From: Chloracidobacterium sp.
Lineage (GTDB): Bacteria; Acidobacteriota; Blastocatellia; Pyrinomonadales; Pyrinomonadaceae
Assembly (NCBI GenBank): GCA_016715795.1
Contig: JADJXP010000001.1
Location: 868,001 to 932,000 of the forward strand
DNA length: 64,000 nucleotides
Direction of reading: 5' to 3'
Shown: one piece after another, positions 1 through 8,708 of the stretch
Layout: each line of letters starts with the position of its first letter
Numbering within the stretch: the first letter of the stretch is position 1
Notes under the pieces: generated by a model
What the model saw: only the letters and a program-made list of their open reading frames with translations
Databases searched by the model: none
Told to the model about the DNA's origin: nothing
Made by a program: the position numbers and the translations under genes

Positions 1-2
1 GT

Positions 3-146
3 TGGTACGTTACAGATTACGCGGGAAAAAAAACTGAATCGAGTTCCAAGGTGGAATCAACGGTTGCCTCCGATACGGCATCAAAACCAACAGACAAGAC
101 GACAACGGCCTCCGACGCGAAAGTCTCAAAGCCTGAGAAGACATGA
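3..146 (+). CDS. C-terminal end of an unidentified gene (partial)
   Basis: An open frame enters from the left edge and runs 47 codons to a TGA at 144-146. The visible tail is hydrophilic and rich in Lys, Thr, Ser and Asp, like a disordered C-terminus. The stop overlaps the next start codon as ATGA, which suggests translational coupling with the VWA protein. Nothing here identifies a family; the rest of the gene is outside the window. Confidence 0.6.
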   Translation, partial: WYVTDYAGKKTESSSKVESTVASDTASKPTDKTTTASDAKVSKPEKT

Positions 147-1039
147 TCCGCTGCTTAACCATTGCGACCGTTTGCCTGTTGACGCTGGCCATCAGCGGTA
201 TGGGTCAATCACGCCGGAACAACCGGGGCGACAGCATTGAAGGCACGGTCCTGCCTGTTATCGCCGAGCGCAGTGGCAAGAACGAAGGCCCGATCAAGAT
301 TGAAGACCTTTTTCTATATGAGAATGGTGTCGAGCAACGGATCAGGAACTTTGTTCCAGATCCGAGTCCGTCCAGGATCCTAGTCCTGGTGGACAATTCA
401 CAAACGCTGCCTGTCTCGACCGATACTCTGAAAAAGGCAGTGATGGAATTCGCTTACGAGATATTTGAAGGCGACCAACTCTTCGTTGTTGCCTATGACG
501 AAAAGGCCGAGATCATTCAGGAATGGACCGACGATGCTAAGAAGATGGAGGCGTCGCTGGAGACCTTTCGCAAAAGGGGGAATCCAAACCTCTTCGATGC
601 GCTCGAGATCTCGATGAAAGAGATATTGCTTCCGCTGATGCCCGGCACACGCAAGACAGCGGTGGTACTCGTGGGTGATGGACTGGATCGAGGCAGCAAA
701 GCGACCTTCGACAAGATCCTTGCCGAGTATCAGAACGAGAATGTGGCCGTATATTCGCTTCAGATCGCCGATCGCACAGGTGGAGCTTACCGGCGCGATC
801 AGCCAAAGGCCGCTGCTATAATGACACGCCTTGCGGATGAGACCGGCGGAAAAGTATTTCCCTTCGAAGAGGCCCAAGCCGCAGCAAAGGCGATTTGTGA
901 CGAATTAAGGCGGAACCGTTACCTGCTCTCTTATCTACCAACCAACGCTACATCCTTCGATTCGCGCCGACTCCTGCTTACTGCATCCGAGGGGATCAAC
1001 ATCCGGATGAAAACTGCCCAACCACCGAATGTAAAGTAG
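143..1039 (+). CDS. Secreted VWA-domain protein, acidobacterial type
   Basis: 298 aa. It starts with a signal peptide (hydrophobic residues about 4-20) and continues with a short beta-rich stretch ('DLFLYENGVEQRI') that in this family precedes a von Willebrand factor A domain. The A domain begins near residue 80 with 'LVLVDNSQT', a MIDAS-like D-x-S-x-T, and contains the later strand 'VVLVGDGLDRGS'. The usual MIDAS threonine region reads 'GNPNLFDAL', so metal binding may be altered. This architecture is abundant in Acidobacteriota, where its role is unknown; adhesion or protein-protein binding outside the membrane is the usual inference. ATGA overlap with the preceding frame suggests a shared mRNA. 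Confidence 0.85.
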   Translation: MIRCLTIATVCLLTLAISGMGQSRRNNRGDSIEGTVLPVIAERSGKNEGPIKIEDLFLYENGVEQRIRNFVPDPSPSRILVLVDNSQTLPVSTDTLKKAVMEFAYEIFEGDQLFVVAYDEKAEIIQEWTDDAKKMEASLETFRKRGNPNLFDALEISMKEILLPLMPGTRKTAVVLVGDGLDRGSKATFDKILAEYQNENVAVYSLQIADRTGGAYRRDQPKAAAIMTRLADETGGKVFPFEEAQAAAKAICDELRRNRYLLSYLPTNATSFDSRRLLLTASEGINIRMKTAQPPNVK

Positions 1040-1045
1040 TCAAGT

Positions 1046-1888
1046 TTAGACCGCGACCGGCGCGGCGATCTTGCCCCATGACTGATAGTTTTCTAATTTC
1101 AGGTTCTCAAAGCTGAAATTCAGCAAGCCGTGGAGGCCTTTCAGATCATCTGCATTGACAAGTGCTAACTCGGGTAGCGGCATTGGCTCCCGGGCGAGAA
1201 GCTCGTCAACCTGTTCGAGATGGTTGGCGTAGATATGCAGGTCACCAAATGTATGGACAAACTCTCCGGCACTGAGCCCTGTCACATGCGCAACGAGATG
1301 GGTGAGCAAGGCGTAGCTCGAAATATTGAAAGGCACGCCAAGAAAGGCATCTGCTGAGCGTTGGTAAAGCTGACAATGCAGAGTTCCGCCGTCTACCTTG
1401 AATTGAAAGAGCGTATGACACGGTGGCAACGCAACGTCGTCACACACACGCGGATCCCAACCCGATACGATCAGCCGTCGCGAATTTGGGTTTGTCTCGA
1501 TCTCGCTTATCAGCCGAGCGATCTGATCTACGCCATTCGTTCGCGGGTAATCCCCGCCGAAGGATCGCCATAGGTAACCGTAAACAGGCCCAAGATCACC
1601 GACATCGCGTTCAAACCTAGCGGTCTGTTCCTTGGTTGCCCACTCGGCCCATATATCTACGCCTTGCGCTCTAAGTGCGGTTTCATCGGTCGATCCGCTC
1701 AGGAACCAAAACAGCTCCTCCGCGACCCACCGAAACGGCACACGCTTTGTCGTGACGATCGGAAACCCCTCGCGAAGGTCGAACCGCATCTGATATCCAA
1801 ATGTAGAGAGTGTTCCGACCCCTGTCCGGTCCTCGTGTCGCGTTCCGTGAGCCAAAATATGCTTGAGTAGATCGTGAAGTTGGCGCAT
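1046..1888 (-). CDS. thyA: Thymidylate synthase
   Basis: 280 aa from the ATG at 1888; a TTG one codon upstream is a less likely start. ThyA transfers a methylene group from 5,10-methylene-THF to dUMP, giving dTMP and dihydrofolate. Visible signatures are the N-terminal 'EDRTGVGTLSTFG', the 'PVYGYLWRSFGG' segment, the catalytic Cys in 'ALPPCHTLFQF', the Arg-Ser-Asp dUMP-binding 'QRSADAFLGVPFN', and 'HIYANHLEQV'. Length is near the family norm of about 264 with a small insertion. It converges on the VWA gene with 6 nt between the stops. No Shine-Dalgarno is visible upstream. Confidence 0.97.
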   Translation of the reverse strand: MRQLHDLLKHILAHGTRHEDRTGVGTLSTFGYQMRFDLREGFPIVTTKRVPFRWVAEELFWFLSGSTDETALRAQGVDIWAEWATKEQTARFERDVGDLGPVYGYLWRSFGGDYPRTNGVDQIARLISEIETNPNSRRLIVSGWDPRVCDDVALPPCHTLFQFKVDGGTLHCQLYQRSADAFLGVPFNISSYALLTHLVAHVTGLSAGEFVHTFGDLHIYANHLEQVDELLAREPMPLPELALVNADDLKGLHGLLNFSFENLKLENYQSWGKIAAPVAV

Positions 1889-1985
1889 CAAATGAATATT
1901 AAATAGTCGATAGAGAATAGTAAAGATAGGCGGTTCTCAGCCCGTGATTTACTATTCGCGGTTTCCGATTTACCATTTATTAGCA

Positions 1986-2444
1986 ATGTTGGAGATAAGT
2001 TTTAACTCACCTCAATGCGGTTGGATGTCGATTGGTTTTAATGACGGCTCGAATGAGTTTCATACGACGACGGCACATTCACCGCACGAGGGAGCTTTAG
2101 GCGATCTGATGTCTATACTTTCCGCGATCGCGAACCCGGCGACTCGTGAGAACGAGCACACATTGAGATGGAACCGTGATCCGGAGGAGTTTGACTTTCG
2201 TTTTCTCCGTACCGGTGAGGAGTTGACGATCGAGATCTACCAGTATCCATCCGACCGGCGTGATAGCCGAGAGCGTGAGCTTGTTTTCTCGCACAACGGT
2301 ACAGTCAGTGACGTGTGCTCTGCATTTGCCGAAACCTTCGAGCAGCTTTATCAGGATCGCGATACTGACGAATTCGAGTTCAACTGGCGTCAGCCTTTTC
2401 CCATTGCGGAGTTTGGCAGGTTCAAATCTGTGGTCTCCGGATGA
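1986..2444 (+). CDS. Hypothetical protein, first gene of a coupled four-gene chain
   Basis: 152 aa, not recognised. I chose the ATG at 1986 ('MLEISFNSPQ') because the in-frame extension up to 1944 is AT-rich non-coding-like sequence. The protein is acidic and has no signal peptide or membrane segment. Its stop overlaps the next start (ATGA, 2441-2444). The three junctions that follow in this chain use the same overlap, so the four products are probably made together. A cytoplasmic location is inferred; no function can be assigned. Confidence 0.7.
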   Translation: MLEISFNSPQCGWMSIGFNDGSNEFHTTTAHSPHEGALGDLMSILSAIANPATRENEHTLRWNRDPEEFDFRFLRTGEELTIEIYQYPSDRRDSRERELVFSHNGTVSDVCSAFAETFEQLYQDRDTDEFEFNWRQPFPIAEFGRFKSVVSG

Positions 2445-3103
2445 GAAGGTGGCTCCTAAGGTTGCTGCTGGTCGGTGCGACAATTGTCGTGCTTATGGCC
2501 GTTTGGATCGGTCTTGATCTTAATTGGTCATACAAGGTGGACATTCGAGATTTCGATCCGGACGAGGTCGCCCGTCTCGATACGGCAATGTGGCGGTCGT
2601 ACTATGAGCGTGAGCGACTAAGACTATTCCGAGAACTTACTGAGCTTCTTGGCCACCAGTTCCATTTTCCATTCTGGCGCCGACAACTCGTCGCGTTTCA
2701 TGCGGCGAAGGGAGCATTCGTCTTCAAGGACGGGCACTCCCGCGATGGCTACCTCAATGCAATGCCTGACGTTCAGCGGTTCTATGAACAGATCCGCGAT
2801 GTAAGCATCACGGATTTTGATGCTCATAGGGCTGCTGAACTTGAGGTCGAATGGTGGATAGTTCACCGTCAGCGGAAGATGCATCAGCCGGGCGATCTTT
2901 CGCGGGCGCTCGCCGAGGCGGCCGCGGCCGTCTACCGTCTGCCGGCAGAGAACTTTACCGAGCATGCCGACCTCCGCGCTCAAGCGATGGAGATCCGGGA
3001 TAGCAAGGCCGAGGCCGGCGGTGTTACAGAAGGAGACTGGCGGCATATAGACGAGCTACTCCACCGATCGTGGCGTTCGCTTCACGTGGCGGTAAACAAA
3101 TGA
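2441..3103 (+). CDS. Membrane-anchored hypothetical protein
   Basis: 220 aa, not recognised. Residues about 4-25 form one hydrophobic segment after 'MRRW', consistent with an N-terminal anchor leaving a soluble domain rich in charged helices outside the cytoplasm. Several Trp/Tyr/Arg clusters ('WRSYYERERLRLFREL') are visible but no catalytic motif. It overlaps its upstream neighbour by ATGA and the methyltransferase by ATGA (3100-3103). The small cytoplasmic protein followed by a membrane protein may form a pair, but this is inference from position only. Confidence 0.75.
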   Translation: MRRWLLRLLLVGATIVVLMAVWIGLDLNWSYKVDIRDFDPDEVARLDTAMWRSYYERERLRLFRELTELLGHQFHFPFWRRQLVAFHAAKGAFVFKDGHSRDGYLNAMPDVQRFYEQIRDVSITDFDAHRAAELEVEWWIVHRQRKMHQPGDLSRALAEAAAAVYRLPAENFTEHADLRAQAMEIRDSKAEAGGVTEGDWRHIDELLHRSWRSLHVAVNK

Positions 3104-4092
3104 AAGAGAGACTTCTGGACCTTCTGGCATGCCCCACGTGCGGTGGTGATATCCTGCTCGCTTACGCGAGTTCCTACGAGGACAAGGAGATCATAGAAGG
3201 TGTCTTGACCTGTAGGAAATGCACGCGCGAATACAAGGTCGTCCATGGTGTCCCACGGTTTGCCGACCTTGGTAAGGTCGACGAAGATAAGGCGGCAACG
3301 GCCGAGAATTTTGGCTGGCAATGGACAAATTTTACACAGGAAGACTCACGTTACGAAGAGCAATTGCTGGGCTGGCTCCAGCCCGTAAAACCTGAGTTTT
3401 TCGAAGGAAAGATAGTCCTCGAAGGCGGCTGCGGCAAAGGCCGCCATACAAAACTCACCGCCAAATGGGGAGCAAAAGAGGTCGTCGGCATCGACCTCGG
3501 AGACGGCGTTGAATCCGCATTCGCCCTTACCCGCAACCTGCCAAACGTGCATATCGTCCAGTGCGATATCTACAAGCTGCCGTTAAGAAAAGTATTCGAC
3601 TACGCATTTAGCGTTGGCGTCTTACACCACACACCAGACCCGAAGGGAGCGTTCCTCTCGCTGGCTGGCAAGGTAAAAAAGGGCGGACATCTCTCGGCCT
3701 GGGTTTATGGCGCGGAGAACAACGAATGGATCACGAGATACGTGGATCCCGTGCGGAATGGCTTCACATCGCGAATCTCTCAGCCTGTGCTATACCAGGT
3801 TTCAAAGCTGCCGACGCTTGGCGTTTTTCTCTCGACAAAGTTGGTTTATCGCCCGCTGAACTCCGTCGCAAAGCCGGTGGCAAGCAGACTTTTTTATAAC
3901 GAATATCTCAATCACCTCGGAACCTTCGGCTGGCGCGAGCATCACAATATCGTCTTTGACCATCTGGTTGCTCCGACCGCATTCTATCTCTCAAAGACAG
4001 AGTTTGAACAATGGTGGAGTGAGGTCGACGCAACTGATGTCGAGATCACATGGCACAATAAGAACAGTTGGTGTGGATTTGGCAAATTATGA
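3100..4092 (+). CDS. SAM-dependent methyltransferase with N-terminal zinc ribbon
   Basis: 330 aa from the ATG at 3100, which overlaps the previous stop as ATGA. The first 60 residues are a Trm112-like zinc ribbon with cysteine pairs 'CPTC' and 'CRKC'. A class I methyltransferase fold follows: motif I 'VLEGGCGKGRHT', acidic loop 'VVGIDLGDG', and 'FSVGVLHHTPDP'. Fusions of this kind occur in bacterial glycan and natural-product loci; the substrate cannot be read from sequence. Downstream glycosyltransferase, methyltransferase and amidotransferase genes suggest surface polysaccharide modification, but the direct operon partners are unknowns. Confidence 0.85.
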   Translation: MKERLLDLLACPTCGGDILLAYASSYEDKEIIEGVLTCRKCTREYKVVHGVPRFADLGKVDEDKAATAENFGWQWTNFTQEDSRYEEQLLGWLQPVKPEFFEGKIVLEGGCGKGRHTKLTAKWGAKEVVGIDLGDGVESAFALTRNLPNVHIVQCDIYKLPLRKVFDYAFSVGVLHHTPDPKGAFLSLAGKVKKGGHLSAWVYGAENNEWITRYVDPVRNGFTSRISQPVLYQVSKLPTLGVFLSTKLVYRPLNSVAKPVASRLFYNEYLNHLGTFGWREHHNIVFDHLVAPTAFYLSKTEFEQWWSEVDATDVEITWHNKNSWCGFGKL

Positions 4093-4730
4093 GATTTGAG
4101 CGGGGCGTTGGCAAGAGATACCGTCAGTCGATCGAGGATGCGTTTGATACGATCATCGCGCGCGGAAACAACTTTCATCGCGAAATGATGAGCGAGATCG
4201 TGAAGTCGCGAATGCTCATTCGCTGTAGACCGGTTAAGGAGGTTAATGCGTCCGGTATCACGGGGGTGATCGATTCCGGATGTACAAATGCTAAGATCAC
4301 GACCGGTCCGATGAGCTTGCGCGAGGCCCTAGGCGAGATCTACATTGCCATCGCAGAGGAGACGATCGATACCGGTTGCCAGCGCGGCTGCGAGGGGACG
4401 TTTGTCCACGAGGGGCGTCATGCGTACGACTTCGCACAGACCATTGCGAGCCTGTCGAACGCAGCCGTTAATCCGCTAAGTATCTTTAATCCAACGCTTT
4501 ACGAGCTCGAATGGGAAGCCCACAAGACCGCCGGCGACTATCTGCTATGCATCGACAAAAAAGAATACCTTGACGAGGGCCTTCAGCTCATGATCCTTTG
4601 CTCCACCGAATCTGGCGGCTGCGAACTCAGCGACGACGGCATTCGCCGACGCTTGAACGAGAGCTACGGAATGCAGCCCGACGGCAACGTCGGCCCCCTC
4701 GCAAGCGAGATGATGGGCCTTACCGTTTAG
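4089..4730 (+). CDS. Putative HExxH metallopeptidase-like protein
   Basis: 213 aa. The start at 4089 overlaps the methyltransferase stop as ATGA. A zinc-binding motif H-E-G-R-H lies in 'TFVHEGRHAYDFAQ' near residue 110, followed about 35 residues later by 'YELEWEAHKTAGDYL', whose Glu could be the third zinc ligand as in gluzincins. Six cysteines, including 'DTGCQRGCEGT' just before the motif, are unusual for a cytoplasmic enzyme. There is no obvious signal peptide. I do not recognise the family; peptidase activity is inferred from the motif alone. It ends the coupled chain 1986-4730. Confidence 0.7.
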   Translation: MRFERGVGKRYRQSIEDAFDTIIARGNNFHREMMSEIVKSRMLIRCRPVKEVNASGITGVIDSGCTNAKITTGPMSLREALGEIYIAIAEETIDTGCQRGCEGTFVHEGRHAYDFAQTIASLSNAAVNPLSIFNPTLYELEWEAHKTAGDYLLCIDKKEYLDEGLQLMILCSTESGGCELSDDGIRRRLNESYGMQPDGNVGPLASEMMGLTV

Positions 4731-4799
4731 CCACGCGTTTACACGAATCATACGAATTACGGATTGGTTTTTGATTCGTGTGGTTCGTGTAATTCGTGG
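4731..4799. repeat. Intergenic word-type inverted repeat A
   Basis: Left arm 4731-4760 and right arm 4773-4799 are imperfect reverse complements built from short words ('ACACGAATCATACGAATT' against 'GATTCGTGTGGTTCGTG'). It lies directly after the HExxH gene stop and before a methyltransferase start, so it could terminate or stabilise mRNA. Reading through it creates a false N-terminal extension of the next gene. Confidence 0.8.
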
Positions 4800-4812
4800 C
4801 AAACTACGTCTT

Positions 4813-5574
4813 ATGAATGCCGACCTGCCACAAGAAATGCAGCAGCACACCTACGCCATCATGGACGAGGTCGAGGGCTCGCATTGGTGGTTTGTCGGCC
4901 GTCGCGCAATTCTCGAGAGCTTTCTCGAATCGATCGTCTCAAGGCTTGAGACTTCAGACTCACGACTGCGTGTCCTGGATGTCGGCTGCGGCACCGGAGC
5001 GAATATTGAGATGTTGTCGCAATACGGCGACGCCGAGGGCGTCGATGTATCGGACGACGCGTTGGAAATCTGCCGCCGCAAGGGATTAAAGGTAGAAAAA
5101 GGCCTCGCCGAGCGGTTGCCTTACAATGACGGAGCCTTTGATGTTACGACAGCCCTCGACGTGATTGAGCATCTCGACGACGACGTTGCGGGCCTCAAAG
5201 AGATGCATCGGGTCACTCGTGGCGGCGGGTATTCGCTGTTTTTTGTGCCCGCGTTCATGTGGCTGTGGGGCGTGCAGGATGATATCTCGCATCATCGCAT
5301 TCGTTACACACGGAAACAGATCGTCGAACGGATCGAGAACGCCGGTTACACGGTCGAGCGGGCAACCTACGCAAATTGGACCTTCTTCGCCCCGATCCTC
5401 GGCGGCCGTGTGATAATGAAACTAACCGGCATCAAACCAGCCTCCGAGAACAACATCAACGTGTCCGCCCTTAACGGCGTGTTTGGAAAGCTATTCTCGG
5501 CCGAGCGGTTCTGGCTCAAGAAGTTCAATTTTCCCATCGGCGTCTCGATCGTGGTCGTAGCGAGAAAGAACTGA
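4813..5574 (+). CDS. Class I SAM-dependent methyltransferase
   Basis: 253 aa from the ATG at 4813; the longer frame back to 4771 only translates the inverted repeat. Motif I is 'VLDVGCGTGANIEML' near residue 57, the acidic motif is 'EGVDVSDDALEICRR', and motif IV is 'FDVTTALDVIEHLDDD'. The pattern fits the Methyltransf_11/12 group often found beside glycosyltransferases. The C-terminal third has hydrophobic stretches ('FFVPAFMWLWG', 'ANWTFFAPILGG') suggesting membrane or lipid-linked substrates. Its downstream neighbour is a polyprenyl-phosphate-type GT2, so a role in lipid-linked sugar modification is plausible. Confidence 0.88.
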   Translation: MNADLPQEMQQHTYAIMDEVEGSHWWFVGRRAILESFLESIVSRLETSDSRLRVLDVGCGTGANIEMLSQYGDAEGVDVSDDALEICRRKGLKVEKGLAERLPYNDGAFDVTTALDVIEHLDDDVAGLKEMHRVTRGGGYSLFFVPAFMWLWGVQDDISHHRIRYTRKQIVERIENAGYTVERATYANWTFFAPILGGRVIMKLTGIKPASENNINVSALNGVFGKLFSAERFWLKKFNFPIGVSIVVVARKN

Positions 5575-5645
5575 CCACTGATAAACACGATTCGACAGAG
5601 ATAAGAAGTGCCTCTGTCCGTGTTTATCTGTGTTCATCTGTGGTT
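5575..5645. repeat. Intergenic word-type inverted repeat B
   Basis: Left arm from 5575 ('CCACTGATAAACACGATT') and right arm to 5645 ('GTGTTTATCTGTG...CTGTGG') are reverse-complementary words with a loop near 5612. It lies between the methyltransferase stop and the GT2 start. It shares words with repeat D at 8600. Confidence 0.8.
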
Positions 5646-5663
5646 TAATTTAACTTTTTGGCA

Positions 5664-6626
5664 ATGCGTCAAGACACAAATCCCGAGCTTTCGTTGTTCC
5701 TTCCTGTCCTCGACGAGGAAGAGAACCTGCGGCCGATGCACGCAAAGATACAGGCCGCTCTCGATGAACTCGGCAGATCGGCCGAGGTCATCTATGTCGA
5801 TGACGGCTCGACGGACAGCAGTCTCAAAATACTAAGAGAAATCGCCGATAACGACGAGCGTGTTCGCGTCATCAGCCTGCGCCGCAATTACGGCCAGACG
5901 GCGGCGATGTCGGCCGGCATCGACGCGGCGACGGGCGACATCCTCATTCCGATGGACGCCGACCTGCAAAACGATCCGGCTGATATACGGCGCCTGCTCG
6001 ACAAGCTCGATGAAGGCTTCGACGTCGTCTCGGGTTGGCGAAAGAACCGCCAGGACAAACTTATTTCGCGCAAGATTCCGTCACAGATCGCTAACCGCAT
6101 CATCTCGTGGATCGGCGGCGTCCACCTGCACGATTACGGTTGTTCGCTAAAAGCCTATCGTCGCGAAGTGATACAGGACGTGCGGCTCTACGGCGAGATG
6201 CATCGATTTATACCGATCTATGCTTCGTGGGCCGGTGCCCGTGTGACCGAGATTCCCGTCGATCACCACGCCCGCACGATGGGCAAGTCGAAGTACGGGA
6301 TATCTCGCACCATCAAAGTTGTTTTCGACCTGATGACGATCAAATTCATGGCGTCGTATCAGACAAAGCCGATATATGTTTTCGGTACATTCGGAATGAT
6401 CGCGTTCCTTCTAGCACTGGTCGCCGGCATCTGGGCCGTCGTGCTAAAACTCGAAGGCGTCTCGTTCATCCTCACTCCGCTGCCTGTAATCACCGTCGTC
6501 ATGCTCGCGATCTCGGTGCAGTTCTTCCTAATGGGCCTGCTCGCGGAATTGCTCGTTCGCACCTATCACGAATCGCAGGACAAGACGATCTATGCGGTCA
6601 GGGAACGTATCGGATTCGAAAAATAG
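5664..6626 (+). CDS. Family 2 glycosyltransferase, polyprenyl-phosphate sugar type, membrane-bound
   Basis: 320 aa. The GT-A domain has 'SLFLPVLDEEENL', the nucleotide-binding 'VIYVDDGSTDSS', and the metal-binding 'DILIPMDADLQNDP'. Two transmembrane helices occupy the last 90 residues ('FGTFGMIAFLLALVAGIW' and 'VVMLAISVQFFLMGLL'), the DPM1/ArnC/GtrB layout. Such enzymes move a sugar from a nucleotide donor to polyprenyl phosphate at the inner membrane. The start at 5664 follows a TAACTT box by 7 nt with no Shine-Dalgarno, so the mRNA may be leaderless. It sits between a methyltransferase and asnB in a glycan locus. Confidence 0.92.
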   Translation: MRQDTNPELSLFLPVLDEEENLRPMHAKIQAALDELGRSAEVIYVDDGSTDSSLKILREIADNDERVRVISLRRNYGQTAAMSAGIDAATGDILIPMDADLQNDPADIRRLLDKLDEGFDVVSGWRKNRQDKLISRKIPSQIANRIISWIGGVHLHDYGCSLKAYRREVIQDVRLYGEMHRFIPIYASWAGARVTEIPVDHHARTMGKSKYGISRTIKVVFDLMTIKFMASYQTKPIYVFGTFGMIAFLLALVAGIWAVVLKLEGVSFILTPLPVITVVMLAISVQFFLMGLLAELLVRTYHESQDKTIYAVRERIGFEK

Positions 6627-6657
6627 CTAATAGCTGATAGCTAACAGCTATTAGCTA
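6624..6657. repeat. Perfect 13-bp inverted repeat C over the GT2 stop
   Basis: TAGCTAATAGCTG (6624-6636) and CAGCTATTAGCTA (6645-6657) are exact reverse complements with an 8-nt loop. The first three bases are the GT2 stop codon. The 3' side continues into a T-rich run (CTTTCTT), so it may act as a weak terminator between GT2 and asnB. Confidence 0.8.
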
Positions 6658-6666
6658 CTTTCTTAA

Positions 6667-8586
6667 ATGTGCGGCATCACCGGCTGGGTCAAATTATCAA
6701 ATAGTTCGACGGATCATACCGAGGCCGTTCTGCACTCGATGTGCGAGACGATTCTGCACCGCGGTCCTGACAGTGAGGGTATCTGGATGGACGACACCGT
6801 CGCTCTCGGTATGCGGCGGCTGTCGATCATCGATCTCAGGACCGGCGACCAGCCCGTTTTTAGCGAGGACCGCGCGGTCGTCGCAATGCAGAACGGCGAG
6901 CTCTATAACTATCGCGAGGTCCGCGAAGAGTTAGAGAAAAAAGGCCACCGGTTTACGACCCAGACCGACACAGAGATCATCCCGCACCTCTATCAGGAAT
7001 ACGGCGAGGATTTCGTCAATCACCTCAACGGCATGTTCGCGATATCGCTGTGGGACTCGCGCAAGAAAAAACTCATTCTCGCCCGCGACCGATTTGGCGA
7101 AAAACCGCTGTATTACGGCGTTTTTGACAACAAACTTATCTACGCGTCCGAGCCCAAAGCGATTCTCGCCAATCCCTCCGTCAAGGCCGACCTCGACCTC
7201 GACGCCCTGCGGCACTATCTCAGTTACGATTACGTTCCGGCCCCGCTTTCTATCTACAAAGGTATCGCAAAACTCCCTGCCGCCCTTGTCCTCACGGTCG
7301 AGAACGGACAGATAAAGACACGCCAGTATTGGAAGCTCGAATGGACCAACCGATTGCAGAAGCGCGCGCGTGAGCAAGGGCGTAACGCCCACCTGGAAGA
7401 AAGAGCGACTGAGCTTCAAAGCCTCCTCTCCGACGCGGTCCGAATGCGTCTCGTCTCGGACGTCCCACTCGGCATACTGCTTTCCGGAGGCGTCGACTCA
7501 TCGACCGTGGCAGCATTCGCCACACAGTACGCAACAGAAAAGGTAAAAACATTCTCGATCGGCTTTGAAGAAGATTCCTTTGACGAATCAAAATTTGCCC
7601 GCCGCGTCGCGCGACATCTGGACACCGAACATTACGAAGACAAGCTCTCGGCCGCAACGGCCGGCGATCTCATCAGCGAGATCGGCCAGTGGCTCGATGA
7701 ACCGATGTCCGACGGCTCGTTGATACCGACTTTCTTACTCGCGCGGTTTGTCAGGCAGCACGTGACCGTTGCTCTCGGCGGTGACGGCGGCGACGAATTA
7801 TTCGCGGGTTACCCGATGTATCGCGCACATCAGTTAATGCGAAAGTATAGAGCGATACCGCGATTTCTCCGCTCCGGCCTGATCGAGCCGGTCGTAAACC
7901 GTCTTCCCGTATCGACAAAGAACATGTCGTTCGATTACAAAGCAAAACGCTTTGTCCGAGGCGCGAATCTTGAGGCAGTCGAACGCCACCACACGTGGTT
8001 CGGCTCCTTCGCGGCATCCGACCACGAGCGACTGCTGACCCGCGACGTCCTCGACCATAGCAACGGAGACATCTACGCCGACGCCCGCGCGACGCTGTCG
8101 CACTCGAACGCCGCCGACGAGATCGAGCAGATGCAGCAACTCGACATCAGCTACTACCTCGCCGAAGACATCCTGACCAAGGTCGACCGAGCCGCGATGG
8201 CCGTCTCGCTCGAAACGCGTGCCCCGTTTCTCGATCCTCGCGTCGGGCAATTTGCCGCCTCGATCCCCGTCGATTACAAACTCCGCGGCGGCAAAGGCAA
8301 GTTCATCCTAAAGAGGGCCGTCAAACCGCTCCTGCCCGCCGAGATCCTCAATCGCCCCAAAAAAGGCTTCGGCATCCCCATCGCCGAATGGCTCAAAGGC
8401 CGACTAAATCCTCTGATGCACGATCTGCTAGACGAAAAGCGAATTCACGAACAAGGTCTCTTCAACCCCGAGTATGTTGCTGCCCTCATCCACGAACACG
8501 AAACCGGCCGGGCGAGCCATCACAAGCAACTGTGGACATTGCTTGTTTTCGAGCTTTGGTTTGAAAACTTTCTGTCGGATCGCTGA
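6667..8586 (+). CDS. asnB: Asparagine synthase (glutamine-hydrolysing) or related amidotransferase
   Basis: 639 aa, full length. The N-terminal class II glutaminase starts with Cys2 ('MCGITGW') and keeps 'HRGPDSEG', 'RRLSIIDL' and 'NGELYNY'. The C-terminal synthetase has the pyrophosphatase loop 'LLSGGVDSSTVAAFA', then 'GGDGGDELFAGYP' and 'ETRAPFLDPRV'. Known enzymes amidate aspartate with glutamine and ATP; versions inside polysaccharide clusters probably amidate a sugar acid or another carboxylate. Upstream GT2 and methyltransferases favour the latter here, without proof. It starts 10 nt after an inverted repeat that covers the preceding gene's stop. Confidence 0.93.
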   Translation: MCGITGWVKLSNSSTDHTEAVLHSMCETILHRGPDSEGIWMDDTVALGMRRLSIIDLRTGDQPVFSEDRAVVAMQNGELYNYREVREELEKKGHRFTTQTDTEIIPHLYQEYGEDFVNHLNGMFAISLWDSRKKKLILARDRFGEKPLYYGVFDNKLIYASEPKAILANPSVKADLDLDALRHYLSYDYVPAPLSIYKGIAKLPAALVLTVENGQIKTRQYWKLEWTNRLQKRAREQGRNAHLEERATELQSLLSDAVRMRLVSDVPLGILLSGGVDSSTVAAFATQYATEKVKTFSIGFEEDSFDESKFARRVARHLDTEHYEDKLSAATAGDLISEIGQWLDEPMSDGSLIPTFLLARFVRQHVTVALGGDGGDELFAGYPMYRAHQLMRKYRAIPRFLRSGLIEPVVNRLPVSTKNMSFDYKAKRFVRGANLEAVERHHTWFGSFAASDHERLLTRDVLDHSNGDIYADARATLSHSNAADEIEQMQQLDISYYLAEDILTKVDRAAMAVSLETRAPFLDPRVGQFAASIPVDYKLRGGKGKFILKRAVKPLLPAEILNRPKKGFGIPIAEWLKGRLNPLMHDLLDEKRIHEQGLFNPEYVAALIHEHETGRASHHKQLWTLLVFELWFENFLSDR

Positions 8587-8599
8587 GACGAAGAGATTC

Positions 8600-8673
8600 A
8601 ACCACGGATAAACACAGATAGACACAGATGTCTTCGTTTCATGGTCTGTGTTCATCTGTGTGCATCTGTGGTT
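8600..8673. repeat. Intergenic word-type inverted repeat D
   Basis: Left arm 8600-8629 ('AACCACGGATAAACACAG') and right arm about 8642-8673 ('TGTGTGCATCTGTGGTTT') are imperfect reverse complements. It follows asnB and precedes the iminopeptidase. The words match repeat B. Confidence 0.8.
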
Positions 8674-8708
8674 TCATCGTCTTCGTCTTTCGCGTATCAT
8701 CAGCCTAT

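Noticed and set aside
4771..4812. N-terminal extension of the methyltransferase
   Set aside because: It translates inverted repeat A ('MIRVVRVIRGK'); the conserved protein begins at 4813.
8628..8708. N-terminal extension of the iminopeptidase
   Set aside because: It translates inverted repeat D; family members begin near 8709.
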